Shown in pieces: positions 1-8,366 of a stretch of DNA of 54,066 bases (its first letter is position 1; the number at the start of each line of letters is the position of its first letter). The notes below the pieces were generated by a model. The model searched no databases. It saw only the letters and a program-made list of their open reading frames with translations, and was not told the origin of the DNA. Where the stretch lies: NCBI GenBank assembly GCA_030403585.1, contig JAUEPE010000045.1, positions 1 through 54,066 of the forward strand, written 5' to 3'. This DNA is from Frankia sp. RB7 (GTDB taxonomy: Bacteria; Pseudomonadota; Alphaproteobacteria; Rhizobiales; Xanthobacteraceae). A program made the translations under genes and the position numbers.

Positions 1-126
1 GCTCGAAAGCGTGGATGGAAAATACTCGAAACACTCGTCCGATGCCCAACTCAACTCATTCATGAGCTCAGCCCTCCCTAGCCGGACAAGCCGACCTGGG
101 TAGTTACGCGAAGCGAAGCAATCCAG
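1..126. repeat. Left copy of 126-bp terminal inverted repeat
   Basis: Bases 1-126 are the exact reverse complement of bases 53940-54065. The match stops abruptly at 127, just inside a palindromic element. Both ends of the contig therefore carry the same sequence in opposite orientation. The simplest reading is that assembly stopped at a repeat present in more than one genome copy. I recognise no coding sequence in it. Confidence 0.95.
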
Positions 127-186
127 ACTGCTTCCTCGGAGACAGTCTGGATTGCTTCATCGCAAGAGCTCCTCGCAATGACGGCG
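115..186. repeat. Dispersed palindromic intergenic element
   Basis: Perfect 16-base arms at 115-130 and 143-158 flank a 12-base loop, followed by a tail ending in CGCAATGACGG. The same GAAGCAATCCAG...CTGGATTGCTTC core with CGTCATTGCGA ends recurs at 42144-42230 and 53889-53958. It is typical of the high-copy REP-like palindromes between Bradyrhizobium genes. No protein is encoded. It sits just after the stop of the trmO-like gene and could act as a transcript end. Confidence 0.85.
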
Positions 187-203
187 TTGGAGCGGAACGC
201 CCC

Positions 204-695
204 TCACTCCGTCTGAAAATCCCCCGGCTGCGGCGCAGCCAGCGGCGTGAATTCGCAGCGATCGGGTTTGATGTCGATCAGCGGCGTGTTGTCGAGGCAA
301 TCGAGGCCGCGCACGAGGATGGTGTTGCCCTCGATGGCGACCAGCTTCACGATCGAGGTGCCGATCGGATTGGGCCGGACCGGCGAGCGCAGCGAAAACG
401 TGCCGCGGGTTTTTTCGTTGTTCTTCGGGCTTTGCAGCACGATGTCGCGGCGGGACTTGTCGAGCCAGTAAAGCACTTCGAGATTGCTGTAGAAATCGAC
501 GCCCTTCATGGCAGGCACGAAGGGCTCAAAAATCTCAAGCCGGCAGATTGGGCCGTCGGCGCGGCCCTGCCGCGGCGTCTCCAGCCGCGAGGTCCAGGGC
601 GTGCGGATACGGCCGATGAAGACGAGGCCGGCATCCTCCGTCGACGGCAGTTCGATGGCGACCTCGTTCTCGCGGAGTTCGTTCTCGCGAACCAT
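204..695 (-). CDS. trmO: tRNA (N6-threonylcarbamoyladenosine(37)-N6)-methyltransferase TrmO-like
   Basis: This 163-residue protein matches the TrmO/YaeB/VirR family, whose E. coli member uses S-adenosylmethionine to methylate t6A37 in certain ANN-decoding tRNAs. The family signature SPVRPNPIGTS is present, followed by the expected C-terminal segment with LDNTPLIDIKP. The ATG at 695 is chosen because AAGGA lies about ten bases upstream; a longer open frame continues upstream but is not protein-like. The length is shorter than E. coli TrmO (about 235 residues), which has an extra C-terminal domain, and is usual for the short form in rhizobia. The next gene upstream, 32 bp away on the same strand, is the AzlD-like protein. 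A role in tRNA modification is inferred from the family only. Confidence 0.85.
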   Translation of the reverse strand: MVRENELRENEVAIELPSTEDAGLVFIGRIRTPWTSRLETPRQGRADGPICRLEIFEPFVPAMKGVDFYSNLEVLYWLDKSRRDIVLQSPKNNEKTRGTFSLRSPVRPNPIGTSIVKLVAIEGNTILVRGLDCLDNTPLIDIKPDRCEFTPLAAPQPGDFQTE

Positions 696-727
696 ATTTG
701 CAGTTCCTTGGCTGTTCGGAGGCGGTT

Positions 728-1078
728 TTAACCCAGCCACCACTTGCCGGCCAGCATGAAGACTTCGCCGGCGACAACGCCCGCGAAGATCGAGCGGCCG
801 GTCAGCAGGAACACGACGAGGCCGGCGCCGACCGCGCCGTAGCGCAAGGCATCCGGCACGCTGGCGAGCGCGCCAGGCGGCTCGACGACGATCTGGGCGA
901 TGACGCCGGCGAGGATCGCGGTCGCGACCGCCCTCACCCAGACCAGCAGCTCGGAGCCCTCGTCGATGCCGCTGCCGAACCACAGGCCGAGCATGCGCCA
1001 TATCTGGTTGGGAATGACGCCGGCGACGAACAGCACGACCAGCGCCTGCCAATCGCCGATGAGTTGCGCGGCACTCAT
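728..1078 (-). CDS. azlD: AzlD family small subunit of branched-chain amino acid exporter
   Basis: A 116-residue, very hydrophobic protein with three to four predicted membrane segments. It has the size and layout of AzlD, the small partner of AzlC in branched-chain amino acid export. The ATG at 1078 overlaps the stop of the upstream azlC-like gene by four bases (ATGA), so the two are very probably translationally coupled and form one inner membrane complex. The GVIPNQIWRMLG segment near the N terminus fits the family. The substrate cannot be read from sequence: some AzlCD pairs export leucine, isoleucine and valine, others methionine or azaleucine. Confidence 0.85.
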   Translation of the reverse strand: MSAAQLIGDWQALVVLFVAGVIPNQIWRMLGLWFGSGIDEGSELLVWVRAVATAILAGVIAQIVVEPPGALASVPDALRYGAVGAGLVVFLLTGRSIFAGVVAGEVFMLAGKWWLG

Positions 1079-1815
1079 GCGCGCACCTCCCGCCACCAGT
1101 GCACGCCGTAGGCGATCGTACCCGCCGCGAGGCCGCTGACGAGGATGTCGAGGCCGGAGTTCATCTTCGTCACCAGCGGATAGAGCAGAACCCCAAGTGC
1201 GAGTGCAACGACATCGGCGACCTCGCGGCTGTTGCGCGCGGTCGAGAACAGGAAGGACAGCGGCGTCAGCAGCAGGATCGAGGCGCCCAATGTCTGCGTC
1301 AGGTTGGCGGCGAGGAAATAGCCGATCGTGTTGGCGGTCAGACACACCGAGACCAGACCGAAGCCAAGCCCGTTCACGAAGGCGATGCGCCGCTCGCGCG
1401 GCACCTGCGGCAGGAAGCGATGGCACTCGACCCACAGCGTCACCGCCGTGAGATGCGCCGCGAAGAACAGCTCACGCCGCTTGGTCGTCGGCGTGCGCAT
1501 CAGCGGCAGCACCGAGACGACCATCGGAAACAGCCGGATCGCGCTGACGGTCACCGCGATCGCCGACTGGACGACGGTCGCGCCCGAGCCGAGCGTGGTG
1601 ATCAAAATGATCTGCGCCGGCCCGGCCCAAACGAACAGTGTCGAGCAAAGCGCCCAGACCAGGCTGAAATGGCTGTCATGGGCAAGCGCCCCGATGCCGA
1701 GATAGGTCGCGAACAGGACGAGGGTGAGGATGGTCTGCGTGATCGAGCGCAGCCCCCAGGTGAAGGCGCGCCACGGACTTTGCCATTGAGGGGAATCGAG
1801 TGGAGGAAGCGCCAC
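1075..1815 (-). CDS. azlC: AzlC family branched-chain amino acid exporter, large subunit
   Basis: A 246-residue membrane protein of the AzlC/YgaZ family, with about six membrane segments. The FVWAGPAQI segment near residues 60-70 is the conserved AzlC pore-region motif. It is thought to export branched-chain amino acids together with AzlD, which follows with a 4-base overlap. The first in-frame start is a GTG at 1815 without an obvious Shine-Dalgarno sequence, so the exact N terminus is uncertain. No Lrp- or LysR-type regulator gene is adjacent. Confidence 0.85.
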   Translation of the reverse strand: MALPPLDSPQWQSPWRAFTWGLRSITQTILTLVLFATYLGIGALAHDSHFSLVWALCSTLFVWAGPAQIILITTLGSGATVVQSAIAVTVSAIRLFPMVVSVLPLMRTPTTKRRELFFAAHLTAVTLWVECHRFLPQVPRERRIAFVNGLGFGLVSVCLTANTIGYFLAANLTQTLGASILLLTPLSFLFSTARNSREVADVVALALGVLLYPLVTKMNSGLDILVSGLAAGTIAYGVHWWREVRA

Positions 1816-1914
1816 GGGACGGCCGGCTGAGGTTGCGGAATCGTGGCCGCATAACGGGCAATGCGGGCGGCCCCGTCAAGGAAGCGCGCGGCGGGGCTGG
1901 CATGCGCGCGCCCC

Positions 1915-2937
1915 CTACCCGCTCACGCCCCGGTTCTTCAGCACGAAGCAAGCCCCGCCCGCTCTCCGGATGCGGTTGCAGAGATCGTCGGCCTCGGGGC
2001 GCGTGTCGGTGCCGATGCGTACCTGGTAGAAGGCGTGCGACCCGCGGCTGCGCACCACCGAACTCAACAGGCTGGGATCGCGCTCGCCGATCACGGCGCT
2101 GAGGCGCGTGACGGCGCGGGAGTACATCGCCAGCGCCTTGTTGCGGTCGAAGCCGGCGGCGAGCTGAACGCCCCAGATCCTGGCGGCGGCGAGCTCGACA
2201 TGCTGCTCAAGCTCAGCCACGAACGGGTTCGGCGCGCGCTTCAACAGCGCCATCAGGTCGCGACAGCTGGTCGGCGGTGAGCTGGGCGGCCCCTTGCCGG
2301 TGCTGCCGGCCTTGGCCCATGCGTCAACTGTCGCGCCGGTGATGGCGTAGACGTAGTTGCGGGTCTGCTCCGGCATGCCGCCGGTGCCGGCGAGCCATTC
2401 CTGCACCCGCCGCGGTCCGGCATTGTAGGCAGCAGCGGCGAGGCCGAGATTGCCGAACTGGTTGCGAAGCTCATTCAAGAACTCGGCCGATTTCGGCAGG
2501 GCCTGAACCGGGTTGAACGGATTGAGCAGCCCGCGCTCGCTCGCGGTGCCCGGCATGAACTGCGCGATCCCCTGCGCCTGCTCGCCACTGCGCGTCGTCG
2601 GGCCAACCGCATCGGCCTGGAAGCGGCTCTCCTGCCAGATCACGCGGGCGAAGAATTCCAACGGCAGACTGGCATCGCGTGCGGCCGCCTCAACGATCAG
2701 GCAAATCGATTCCCGCGTGTTGCTCTCGCGGCCATCCGCCGGCTTTTCCGGCGGCATCGCCAGCTCCTCGACGCTTGGGACGGCGACGTTGGTCTTTGCC
2801 GGTGAGCTGTCCCATGCCATCGCCTGTGTCCCGGATACGAGCAGTGCGGGGATGATGCGTGATGCAATTCGCGTCAGCCATGCCCAAGTATCGCCGTGGC
2901 GCACGCAGGCGCGGCATGCAACAAGATGATCTGCCAT
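1915..2937 (-). CDS. Lytic transglycosylase (SLT domain) with C-terminal SPOR-like segment
   Basis: A 340-residue exported murein hydrolase. Residues 20-41 form a signal peptide ending near AMA-WD. The SLT/goose-lysozyme fold spans about 75-200, with catalytic Glu103 in IWQESRF, then the GIAQFMPGTA and AAAYNAGPRRV motifs of family 1 lytic transglycosylases. The last about 40 residues (FYQVRIGTDTRPEAD...) resemble a SPOR repeat, which binds denuded glycan at division sites. It probably cleaves peptidoglycan in the periplasm. The ATG at 2937 is preferred over an upstream in-frame start because it gives a sensible signal peptide. It is divergent from the TRAP receptor gene with only 63 bp between the chosen starts. 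Confidence 0.85.
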   Translation of the reverse strand: MADHLVACRACVRHGDTWAWLTRIASRIIPALLVSGTQAMAWDSSPAKTNVAVPSVEELAMPPEKPADGRESNTRESICLIVEAAARDASLPLEFFARVIWQESRFQADAVGPTTRSGEQAQGIAQFMPGTASERGLLNPFNPVQALPKSAEFLNELRNQFGNLGLAAAAYNAGPRRVQEWLAGTGGMPEQTRNYVYAITGATVDAWAKAGSTGKGPPSSPPTSCRDLMALLKRAPNPFVAELEQHVELAAARIWGVQLAAGFDRNKALAMYSRAVTRLSAVIGERDPSLLSSVVRSRGSHAFYQVRIGTDTRPEADDLCNRIRRAGGACFVLKNRGVSG

Positions 2938-3000
2938 GTCGTGGCGTCGTGCCATGGTTCGACGAGTTGCCAATAAATGCTGCCTGACCTGCTTCTCCCA

Positions 3001-3993
3001 ATGCGCTCCCCCGCCAAAGGGATCCGCGCGATCCTTGCCCTCGCATTATTGATCCTGTCCGCCGCGCCAGCGATGGCGCAAGCGAACTGGCGGATGACCA
3101 CCGAATATCCCGAGAACAACATATCCGGGATCGGGCTCAGCACTTTCGCCGATCGCGTGGCCGCGCGCACAAACGGTTTCGTGAGCGTGACCAACGCCTT
3201 CGACAATCAGTTGAAGATCAGCTCGGGCGAAATGCCGCGCGCGGCGCTGGACGGCCGGATCGCCGGTGGCGACGCCTTCGCGGGCGCGCTCTCAGGCCTC
3301 GACCCCGTGCTCGGCCTCTCGACTCTCCCCTTCCTGGTGCAATCGGTCGACATCGCTCACGCCGCCAATGCGCGCGCACGCCCCCTCTACGAAAAGGCCC
3401 TCGCCGCCCGCGGCCTCAAGCTGCTCTATCTGACGATCTGGCCGGCCACGGGACTATGGTCGGATCGCGCGCTTGCAGGCGCCGACGACCTGCCGAAGCT
3501 CAATTTGCGCGCTTACGATGCCAATTCCAGCGAGGTGATGAAGGCGGCCGGCGCCAACGCGCAGTTCCTGCCGATGGACAAAGCGCTTGCCGGCCTGAAG
3601 GAGCATCAACTGAACGCGTTCCTCACCTCCGGCGACGGCGGCGCGGGACGCAAGCTGTGGGACTTCCTGCCCTATTTCACCGCCATCAACTACGCGATGC
3701 CGGTGTCGATCGCCTTCGTCCGCACCGAGGCATTTGCCGCGCTATCAGAGCCGATGCAGCGCGATGTGCTGGCGGCCGCAGCCGAGACCGAGCAAAGCCA
3801 GCTCGCATTGCTGGCCCACCGCACGACCGAGAATTACGCACGTATGCGCGACAACGGCGTCAAGATCGCCGAGCCCGCGCCGCCATCCCTGGTCGCAGCA
3901 TTCCGGACGGCCGCAGCGGTCACGATCACCGCCTGGGAGGCGCAGGCGAGTGCGGATGCAGCCGCGATCGTCGAATGGGCGAAACAGCAATGA
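3001..3993 (+). CDS. TRAP transporter solute-binding protein, DctP family (orphan)
   Basis: A 330-residue periplasmic protein of the DctP/TRAP receptor family. Residues 1-27 are a clear signal peptide ending in AMA-QA. The mature part has the family layout, including the FLPMDKALAGLKEHQLNAF region and a long C-terminal helix. TRAP receptors pass organic acids to a DctQ/DctM membrane pair. No dctQ or dctM lies nearby, so it is either an orphan receptor or serves a distant permease. The start is uncertain: an ATG at 2977 is also in frame, but 3001 gives the better signal peptide. The substrate is unknown. Confidence 0.8.
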   Translation: MRSPAKGIRAILALALLILSAAPAMAQANWRMTTEYPENNISGIGLSTFADRVAARTNGFVSVTNAFDNQLKISSGEMPRAALDGRIAGGDAFAGALSGLDPVLGLSTLPFLVQSVDIAHAANARARPLYEKALAARGLKLLYLTIWPATGLWSDRALAGADDLPKLNLRAYDANSSEVMKAAGANAQFLPMDKALAGLKEHQLNAFLTSGDGGAGRKLWDFLPYFTAINYAMPVSIAFVRTEAFAALSEPMQRDVLAAAAETEQSQLALLAHRTTENYARMRDNGVKIAEPAPPSLVAAFRTAAAVTITAWEAQASADAAAIVEWAKQQ

Positions 3994-4068
3994 CGGAAAC
4001 GGTGGCGGCCAGCGGCATGCCACTGCTCATTTGCAGTGAAACGTCCGCCGATCTCGCTTTTCGTCGCT

Positions 4069-4269
4069 TCAGTTTTTGATCGGAACCAGGATTTCGCCGT
4101 TGATGGCGCGATCGAGGGCGTCGATCAGCCCCTGCATCTCCACGAACTTGTTGCGCGCGCGCTCGGCCGTCTCGCGCACAAAGGGAGCGGCCAGCACCTT
4201 TGCATGCGCATCTCTGTCCTCGATCATGCGATCGCGGGCTCTCTTCAGTGTCTCAAGTCGCTCGCTCAT
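4069..4269 (-). CDS. Small coiled-coil hypothetical protein, last gene of the glycan operon
   Basis: A 66-residue charged, probably all-helical cytoplasmic protein (heptad-like pattern over SERLETLKRARDRMIEDRD), which I do not recognise. It starts at an ATG at 4269, 115 bp downstream of the GH130 gene on the same strand, and may be transcribed with it. No signal peptide or membrane segment is seen. Amino acid use and third-position GC look like a real gene, but the function is unknown. The gap is long enough for its own promoter, so operon membership is tentative. Confidence 0.6.
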   Translation of the reverse strand: MSERLETLKRARDRMIEDRDAHAKVLAAPFVRETAERARNKFVEMQGLIDALDRAINGEILVPIKN

Positions 4270-4384
4270 CCCGGCTCTCCCGTCTACGTGTTGTCTCGAT
4301 CGCGACCTAAGACTCAGTCGAAGCTCGCTGGAAGCTCGCCCTTCCGGAAGAACAACGTCGGCTCTTCGGTTGCGTAAGCCGCAC

Positions 4385-5686
4385 TCAACCTTGCATCGCT
4401 TCGATGAGCGCGGCAATCTTGATCGTTGCGAAACTGGCGAAGGTGTCCGACACGGCATATGGCAAGATGATCTGGTCATTGTGCCGCATCGCGCCGCAGG
4501 TATAGACGACGTTGGGGACATATCCTTCGCGCTCGGACGGTTCAGGCCGCAACAGCGGCTCGACCGAACGTGCCAGCACCTTGGATGGATCACGCTTGTC
4601 GAGCAGCGCGGCTCCGATCGCGTATTTGCGGATCGGACCGACGCCGTGCGTCAGCAGCAGCCAACCTTCGTCAAGTTCGATCGGCGACCCGCAATTGCCA
4701 ATCTGGACGAACTCCCAGGGAAATTGCGGTTTCAGAAGGGGGACCCCGCCGCCTTCCCAGGTGTAGAGGTCATCCGAATAGATCAGATACAGGTTCTCAT
4801 TGTCCTGTCGCGCGATCATGGCATAGTTGCCGTCGATCTTGCGTGGGAACAGCGCCATGCCCTTGTTGCGTGCGGCAGCCCCGCGCAAAGGCGTTAGTCG
4901 AAACGACATGAAATCGCTGGTCTCGATCAATTCCGACCGGATCGCGCGTCCGCTGTAAGCCGTATAGGTTGCGTAATAGGTCTCCCGATCGCCGTCGCTG
5001 AATTTGACAAAGCGCACATCCTCAATGCCGTTCGATTGGGATTCGGTAATGGGAAAGATGACCCGCTCGCTGAGGTCTTCCTCAGGCCTGAACATCAATT
5101 CCACGCGGTCCCCGTCCGGTCCCGATACGCGATGGGTGATCCGGGGGACCGAGGCAAGGCGCGCCGTCGGGTCGACGGCCAGGCCTCCGTCAGCCGCAAT
5201 CGTTCCGGTTCGAAACGTCAGTGACGACACGTGCCCCTCGCCGATGGCCCGAAGACTGAGGATGAAGCGCGAGCCTCCCTTCGGGGCCCCCGATTGATCG
5301 GGGTGCGGGACGATGCTGGGATTGAACAAGGCGGAAGCTTCGAACGAATACTCACTGAGAAAATAGGCACCGACAAGCTGACGCTGCGTCTTCGAGAAGA
5401 CGCCATGCGCCGCGAAAGCATCCTCCATTTCATCCGCGCGGGTCTCGAATCTCTCCAGGAGGTTACGATGCCGACCCTGAAAATTGTCGAGGACGTCCGC
5501 GAGCTGAACGGCAACGGCTTCCGAACTGAGCGCGAGAACTCGGTCGACGATGTGATTTGCCCGCATCTTATCGGTTGGATTCAGGTCGCGGGGTTCGGTT
5601 GTCGGCTTGAATGGCCGCACGATGACTCGCGCTGGATCGGGGCGCAGATGAAGCCCCTGCCGGTTCAGGAAAGAAGCTTGTGACAC
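4385..5686 (-). CDS. Glycoside hydrolase family 130 protein (mannoside phosphorylase-like)
   Basis: A 433-residue five-bladed beta-propeller enzyme of GH130. Most characterised members phosphorolyse beta-mannosides and release mannose 1-phosphate; a few hydrolyse. The catalytic-acid motif appears as IEDVRF with Asp223. Likely phosphate-site residues follow (Lys275 in NKGMALFP, His348 in LTHGV). A helical N-terminal extension of about 110 residues precedes the propeller. The start is GTG at 5686, supported by GAGGA five bases upstream. It lies 34 bp downstream of the glycosyltransferase fusion gene, so the two are probably one transcript: one makes, the other breaks or trims, the same mannose-type glycan. 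Substrate and direction are inference. No signal peptide, so cytoplasmic. Confidence 0.85.
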   Translation of the reverse strand: MSQASFLNRQGLHLRPDPARVIVRPFKPTTEPRDLNPTDKMRANHIVDRVLALSSEAVAVQLADVLDNFQGRHRNLLERFETRADEMEDAFAAHGVFSKTQRQLVGAYFLSEYSFEASALFNPSIVPHPDQSGAPKGGSRFILSLRAIGEGHVSSLTFRTGTIAADGGLAVDPTARLASVPRITHRVSGPDGDRVELMFRPEEDLSERVIFPITESQSNGIEDVRFVKFSDGDRETYYATYTAYSGRAIRSELIETSDFMSFRLTPLRGAAARNKGMALFPRKIDGNYAMIARQDNENLYLIYSDDLYTWEGGGVPLLKPQFPWEFVQIGNCGSPIELDEGWLLLTHGVGPIRKYAIGAALLDKRDPSKVLARSVEPLLRPEPSEREGYVPNVVYTCGAMRHNDQIILPYAVSDTFASFATIKIAALIEAMQG

Positions 5687-5720
5687 GGTATCCTCGGCTC
5701 GCTGAATGAGAAGATGACGT

Positions 5721-8000
5721 TCAGGCGCTCACGGCGCGCAAGGCTGCGGGCCTTGTCAGGCTAGGGTTGATGCGCGCAAGCTGGCGCATCTCCGCAAGCC
5801 CGAGGAGATAGCAAACAGCCGACTCGCCTCCACGGTTCTCGTTGGCGCGATCGGGGTGCAAGCCGTCCCGGCAACTGCCGGTGAGCGGATCGACCAGGGC
5901 TACCGAGAGATCATTGCTGCCGAGGAACCAGCCGAAGGCGCGCGTTGCCCTGGCCTTCCATTCAGCATCGCCGTCGGCGCGCCACGCCGTGAGGCAGGCA
6001 GCGATCGTTGCCGTCGCTTCCACGGGCTGCTGATCAAACGCGCGGGGATGTTGCCGCCGCTCGCCGAAGCCGGCGGTGCCGACCGGCCGGAAATGACCTG
6101 TCGCGGTTGTCTGTTGCGTCATGAGCCAGCGAAGAGTCTTCAATCCGGCATCGACATATTGAGGCGTTTGCGTCGCCATGCCTGTGAGTATCAGCGCCTG
6201 CGGCAATCGCGCGTTGTCGTAGGCCAGCCCTTCCTCAAACCACACCCAGTCCGGCGTCTCAACCGACGCCACACAGGACATCAACCTGTCGGCAAGGGCG
6301 TGCCGGACTTCCCTGGCGTGGAGATCGTCTGGAGCTACCGCGCAATAGGCGTCCAAACCCAGCAGCATGAACGCCCACGCGCGGGGCGAACGAAAGCTCT
6401 CCGCGATCGGCAATGCCTGGGCGAACAAGGCCGTAGCCCACAGGCGCCGGGCCGGGCTCGCGTCTCTGCGTGCGGCCTCACCCAAGGCCCATAGCGTCCG
6501 CCCGTGACTGTCTTCGGACCCTTTGTCTTCGAGCCAGGTTCGGTTGAAGCCCATGAAGTTGCGAAATTGCCTGGTGTCAGGGTTCCAGGCGTGCTGCACG
6601 AAGGCCGCGAACCGGCTCGTCAAGACCTCCGATAGTGGCTTTTCGCCCGGACCATTGAGGGCGCAGGCCAACAGCAGTGCTCGGGCATTGTCGTCGACGC
6701 AATAGCCGTGCACGCGATCCGGCACCGAATGGACCGCGTGCTGCAACAGGCCGACATCATCGCACATCGAAAGAAAATGGCCGATCTGCATATCGGGCGG
6801 CGCAGGGCTACGGGGCTCCGCCAATTCGGAACGCGCAAAGAGCTTGGGTCGATGGCCTTGCCGTGCATTCTCGAACACGGACACGTAGCGCTCGGCCACC
6901 CGCTCCCATGTCATCATTCGGCTCGTCGCATAGGCGCGCCGGGACATCGCCTGCCGGCGGGCGTCGTCGGTCAGCAAGTTTGCGATCTCGTTGCCGATCG
7001 CCGCGGCGTCGCCGAAAGGCACCAGCACGCCGCACCCGTCGGCAAGCAGCTCGCGAGCATGCCAGTAGGGCGTCGAGACGACCGGCTTCCCCAGCCCGAA
7101 ACTGTAGGCCAGGGTTCCGGACGTCATCTGGGCTTCGTTGAGATAGGGCGTGACATAGACGTCGCACATCGAGATGAATTCGAGCAGCGTGGCCAGATCG
7201 GCGAAGCGATCGAAGAACACCACGTGGTCGTCAATTCCGAGTTCGCGCACCCGCGCCATCAGGCTCTCGCGATACGCCTCGCCCTGGTTCCGGACCAGGT
7301 TGGGGTGCGTTGCGCCGAGCACGACGTAAACCGCATTCCCGCAACGCTTCAAAATCGACGGCATGGCGTCGATCATGACTTCGATGCCCTTGTTCGGTGA
7401 CAACAGGCCGAATGTCAGAATGACCGATTTTTGCTCAAATCCGAGTCTGGCTTTCGCGGCATCGGGCTCGGCGAAGGCGACATCGGGAATGCCGTGGGCG
7501 ATGACTTCGATCTTGTCGTCAGGCACCAGGTAGACGTCGCGCAACAATTCACGGCCCTTATTGGCCATCACCACGACCTTCAACGATGCCTCGACAATGC
7601 GCTCCATGACCGTTCGTTGCGCAGGTGTCGGATTGGCCAACACGGTATGGAACGTCGTCACCACCGGCATGGCGAGGCGGGATAACAGCACGAGGATATG
7701 GGCCCCGGCTTCACCGCCGAAAATGCCGAACTCGTGCTGCAAACACACCGTGTCGAACTGGCCGGCATTGAGAAAATCCGCGGCCCGCATGTAGTCTTCG
7801 ATATTGCCGTCCTTGATCTGGAACGCGACCGCCGGAGGGTAATCATAAGCTTGACCGCGATCGGTCATGGCAACGATGCAGGTCTCCAGATCCTGGCGCG
7901 AAATCGATATCGCGTTCTTCAGATCGGTCGTATAGGTCGCAATTCCGCACCGGCGAGGCAGCGAGTTGCCGATGATGGCGATGCGGCGGAGCGGCGTCAT
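5721..8000 (-). CDS. GT4 glycosyltransferase fused to C-terminal alpha/alpha-toroid domain
   Basis: A 759-residue two-part cytoplasmic protein. Residues 1 to about 390 are a GT-B glycosyltransferase of family 4, with a glycine-rich N-terminal strand (GNSLPRRCGIATYTTDL), a linker His (TFHTV) and a nucleotide-sugar site around FGLLSPNKGIEVMI and EAQMTSGTLAYSFGLGKPVV. The second Glu of the usual E-x7-E motif is not obvious. Residues about 410-745 form a helix-rich domain with HGYCVDDNARALLL and WFEEGLAYDNARLPQALI, like the (alpha/alpha)6 toroids of glycoside hydrolases and sugar epimerases. The pairing suggests sugar transfer plus processing of the product. It starts with ATG overlapping the stop of a tiny upstream ORF by four bases and is followed after 34 bp by the GH130 gene. 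Confidence 0.85.
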   Translation of the reverse strand: MTPLRRIAIIGNSLPRRCGIATYTTDLKNAISISRQDLETCIVAMTDRGQAYDYPPAVAFQIKDGNIEDYMRAADFLNAGQFDTVCLQHEFGIFGGEAGAHILVLLSRLAMPVVTTFHTVLANPTPAQRTVMERIVEASLKVVVMANKGRELLRDVYLVPDDKIEVIAHGIPDVAFAEPDAAKARLGFEQKSVILTFGLLSPNKGIEVMIDAMPSILKRCGNAVYVVLGATHPNLVRNQGEAYRESLMARVRELGIDDHVVFFDRFADLATLLEFISMCDVYVTPYLNEAQMTSGTLAYSFGLGKPVVSTPYWHARELLADGCGVLVPFGDAAAIGNEIANLLTDDARRQAMSRRAYATSRMMTWERVAERYVSVFENARQGHRPKLFARSELAEPRSPAPPDMQIGHFLSMCDDVGLLQHAVHSVPDRVHGYCVDDNARALLLACALNGPGEKPLSEVLTSRFAAFVQHAWNPDTRQFRNFMGFNRTWLEDKGSEDSHGRTLWALGEAARRDASPARRLWATALFAQALPIAESFRSPRAWAFMLLGLDAYCAVAPDDLHAREVRHALADRLMSCVASVETPDWVWFEEGLAYDNARLPQALILTGMATQTPQYVDAGLKTLRWLMTQQTTATGHFRPVGTAGFGERRQHPRAFDQQPVEATATIAACLTAWRADGDAEWKARATRAFGWFLGSNDLSVALVDPLTGSCRDGLHPDRANENRGGESAVCYLLGLAEMRQLARINPSLTRPAALRAVSA

Positions 8001-8113
8001 GTCGTCACCTCGAGGCGTCCGATCGTGCTTTCGATCGCGCGGCAGTCCGGCTCTCTCGCGATGGCACTTTGCGCGAATGCGCCAGGCGCCAAAGCGACGA
8101 TAAGCATTTTCAT
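7997..8113 (-). CDS. Possible 38-residue exported peptide coupled to the glycosyltransferase
   Basis: A short open frame encodes a hydrophobic N terminus (MKMLIVALAPGAFA) followed by a polar tail, resembling a signal peptide with a very short mature part. Its stop overlaps the start of the glycosyltransferase gene as ATGA, the pattern of translational coupling. It could be a true micro-protein or only a leader ORF that helps translate the next gene. A longer in-frame start at 8197 would overlap the upstream 64-residue gene. No homolog is recognised. Confidence 0.4.
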   Translation of the reverse strand: MKMLIVALAPGAFAQSAIAREPDCRAIESTIGRLEVTT

Positions 8114-8171
8114 GCGGGTATCTTTCCTCGCGAGGATCTGGACGCGGTCATTCGAAGAATCCCCGCGCTCC

Positions 8172-8366
8172 TCATGCCTCGAACTGATCGAACTCATCAG
8201 ACAGCAGGATCCGCCCTTGCGGCGTGCATATCCGGACGTCGATATAGCCCTCCTGCAACAGCTCCCTCGCCTTCTTCAAAGCGGCATCCGTGGTGGCGCG
8301 GGCCAAGCTGACGTAGCCACCTTGATCGCGTCCGCTCACCAGATACTGCAGTGACGTTCTATCCAT
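8172..8366 (-). CDS. Conserved small hypothetical protein, 64 residues
   Basis: A soluble-looking 64-residue protein (MDRTSLQYLVSGRDQGGY... to DEFDQFEA) of the kind often found in Bradyrhizobium, with a beta-alpha-beta-like pattern and an acidic end. Its function is not known to me. The ATG at 8366 lies inside the last codons of the 32-residue membrane peptide gene (ATGGATAG overlap), so the two are tightly linked. The downstream glycosyltransferase start lies 171 bp further on the same strand, with a possible 38-residue ORF between. Confidence 0.75.
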   Translation of the reverse strand: MDRTSLQYLVSGRDQGGYVSLARATTDAALKKARELLQEGYIDVRICTPQGRILLSDEFDQFEA

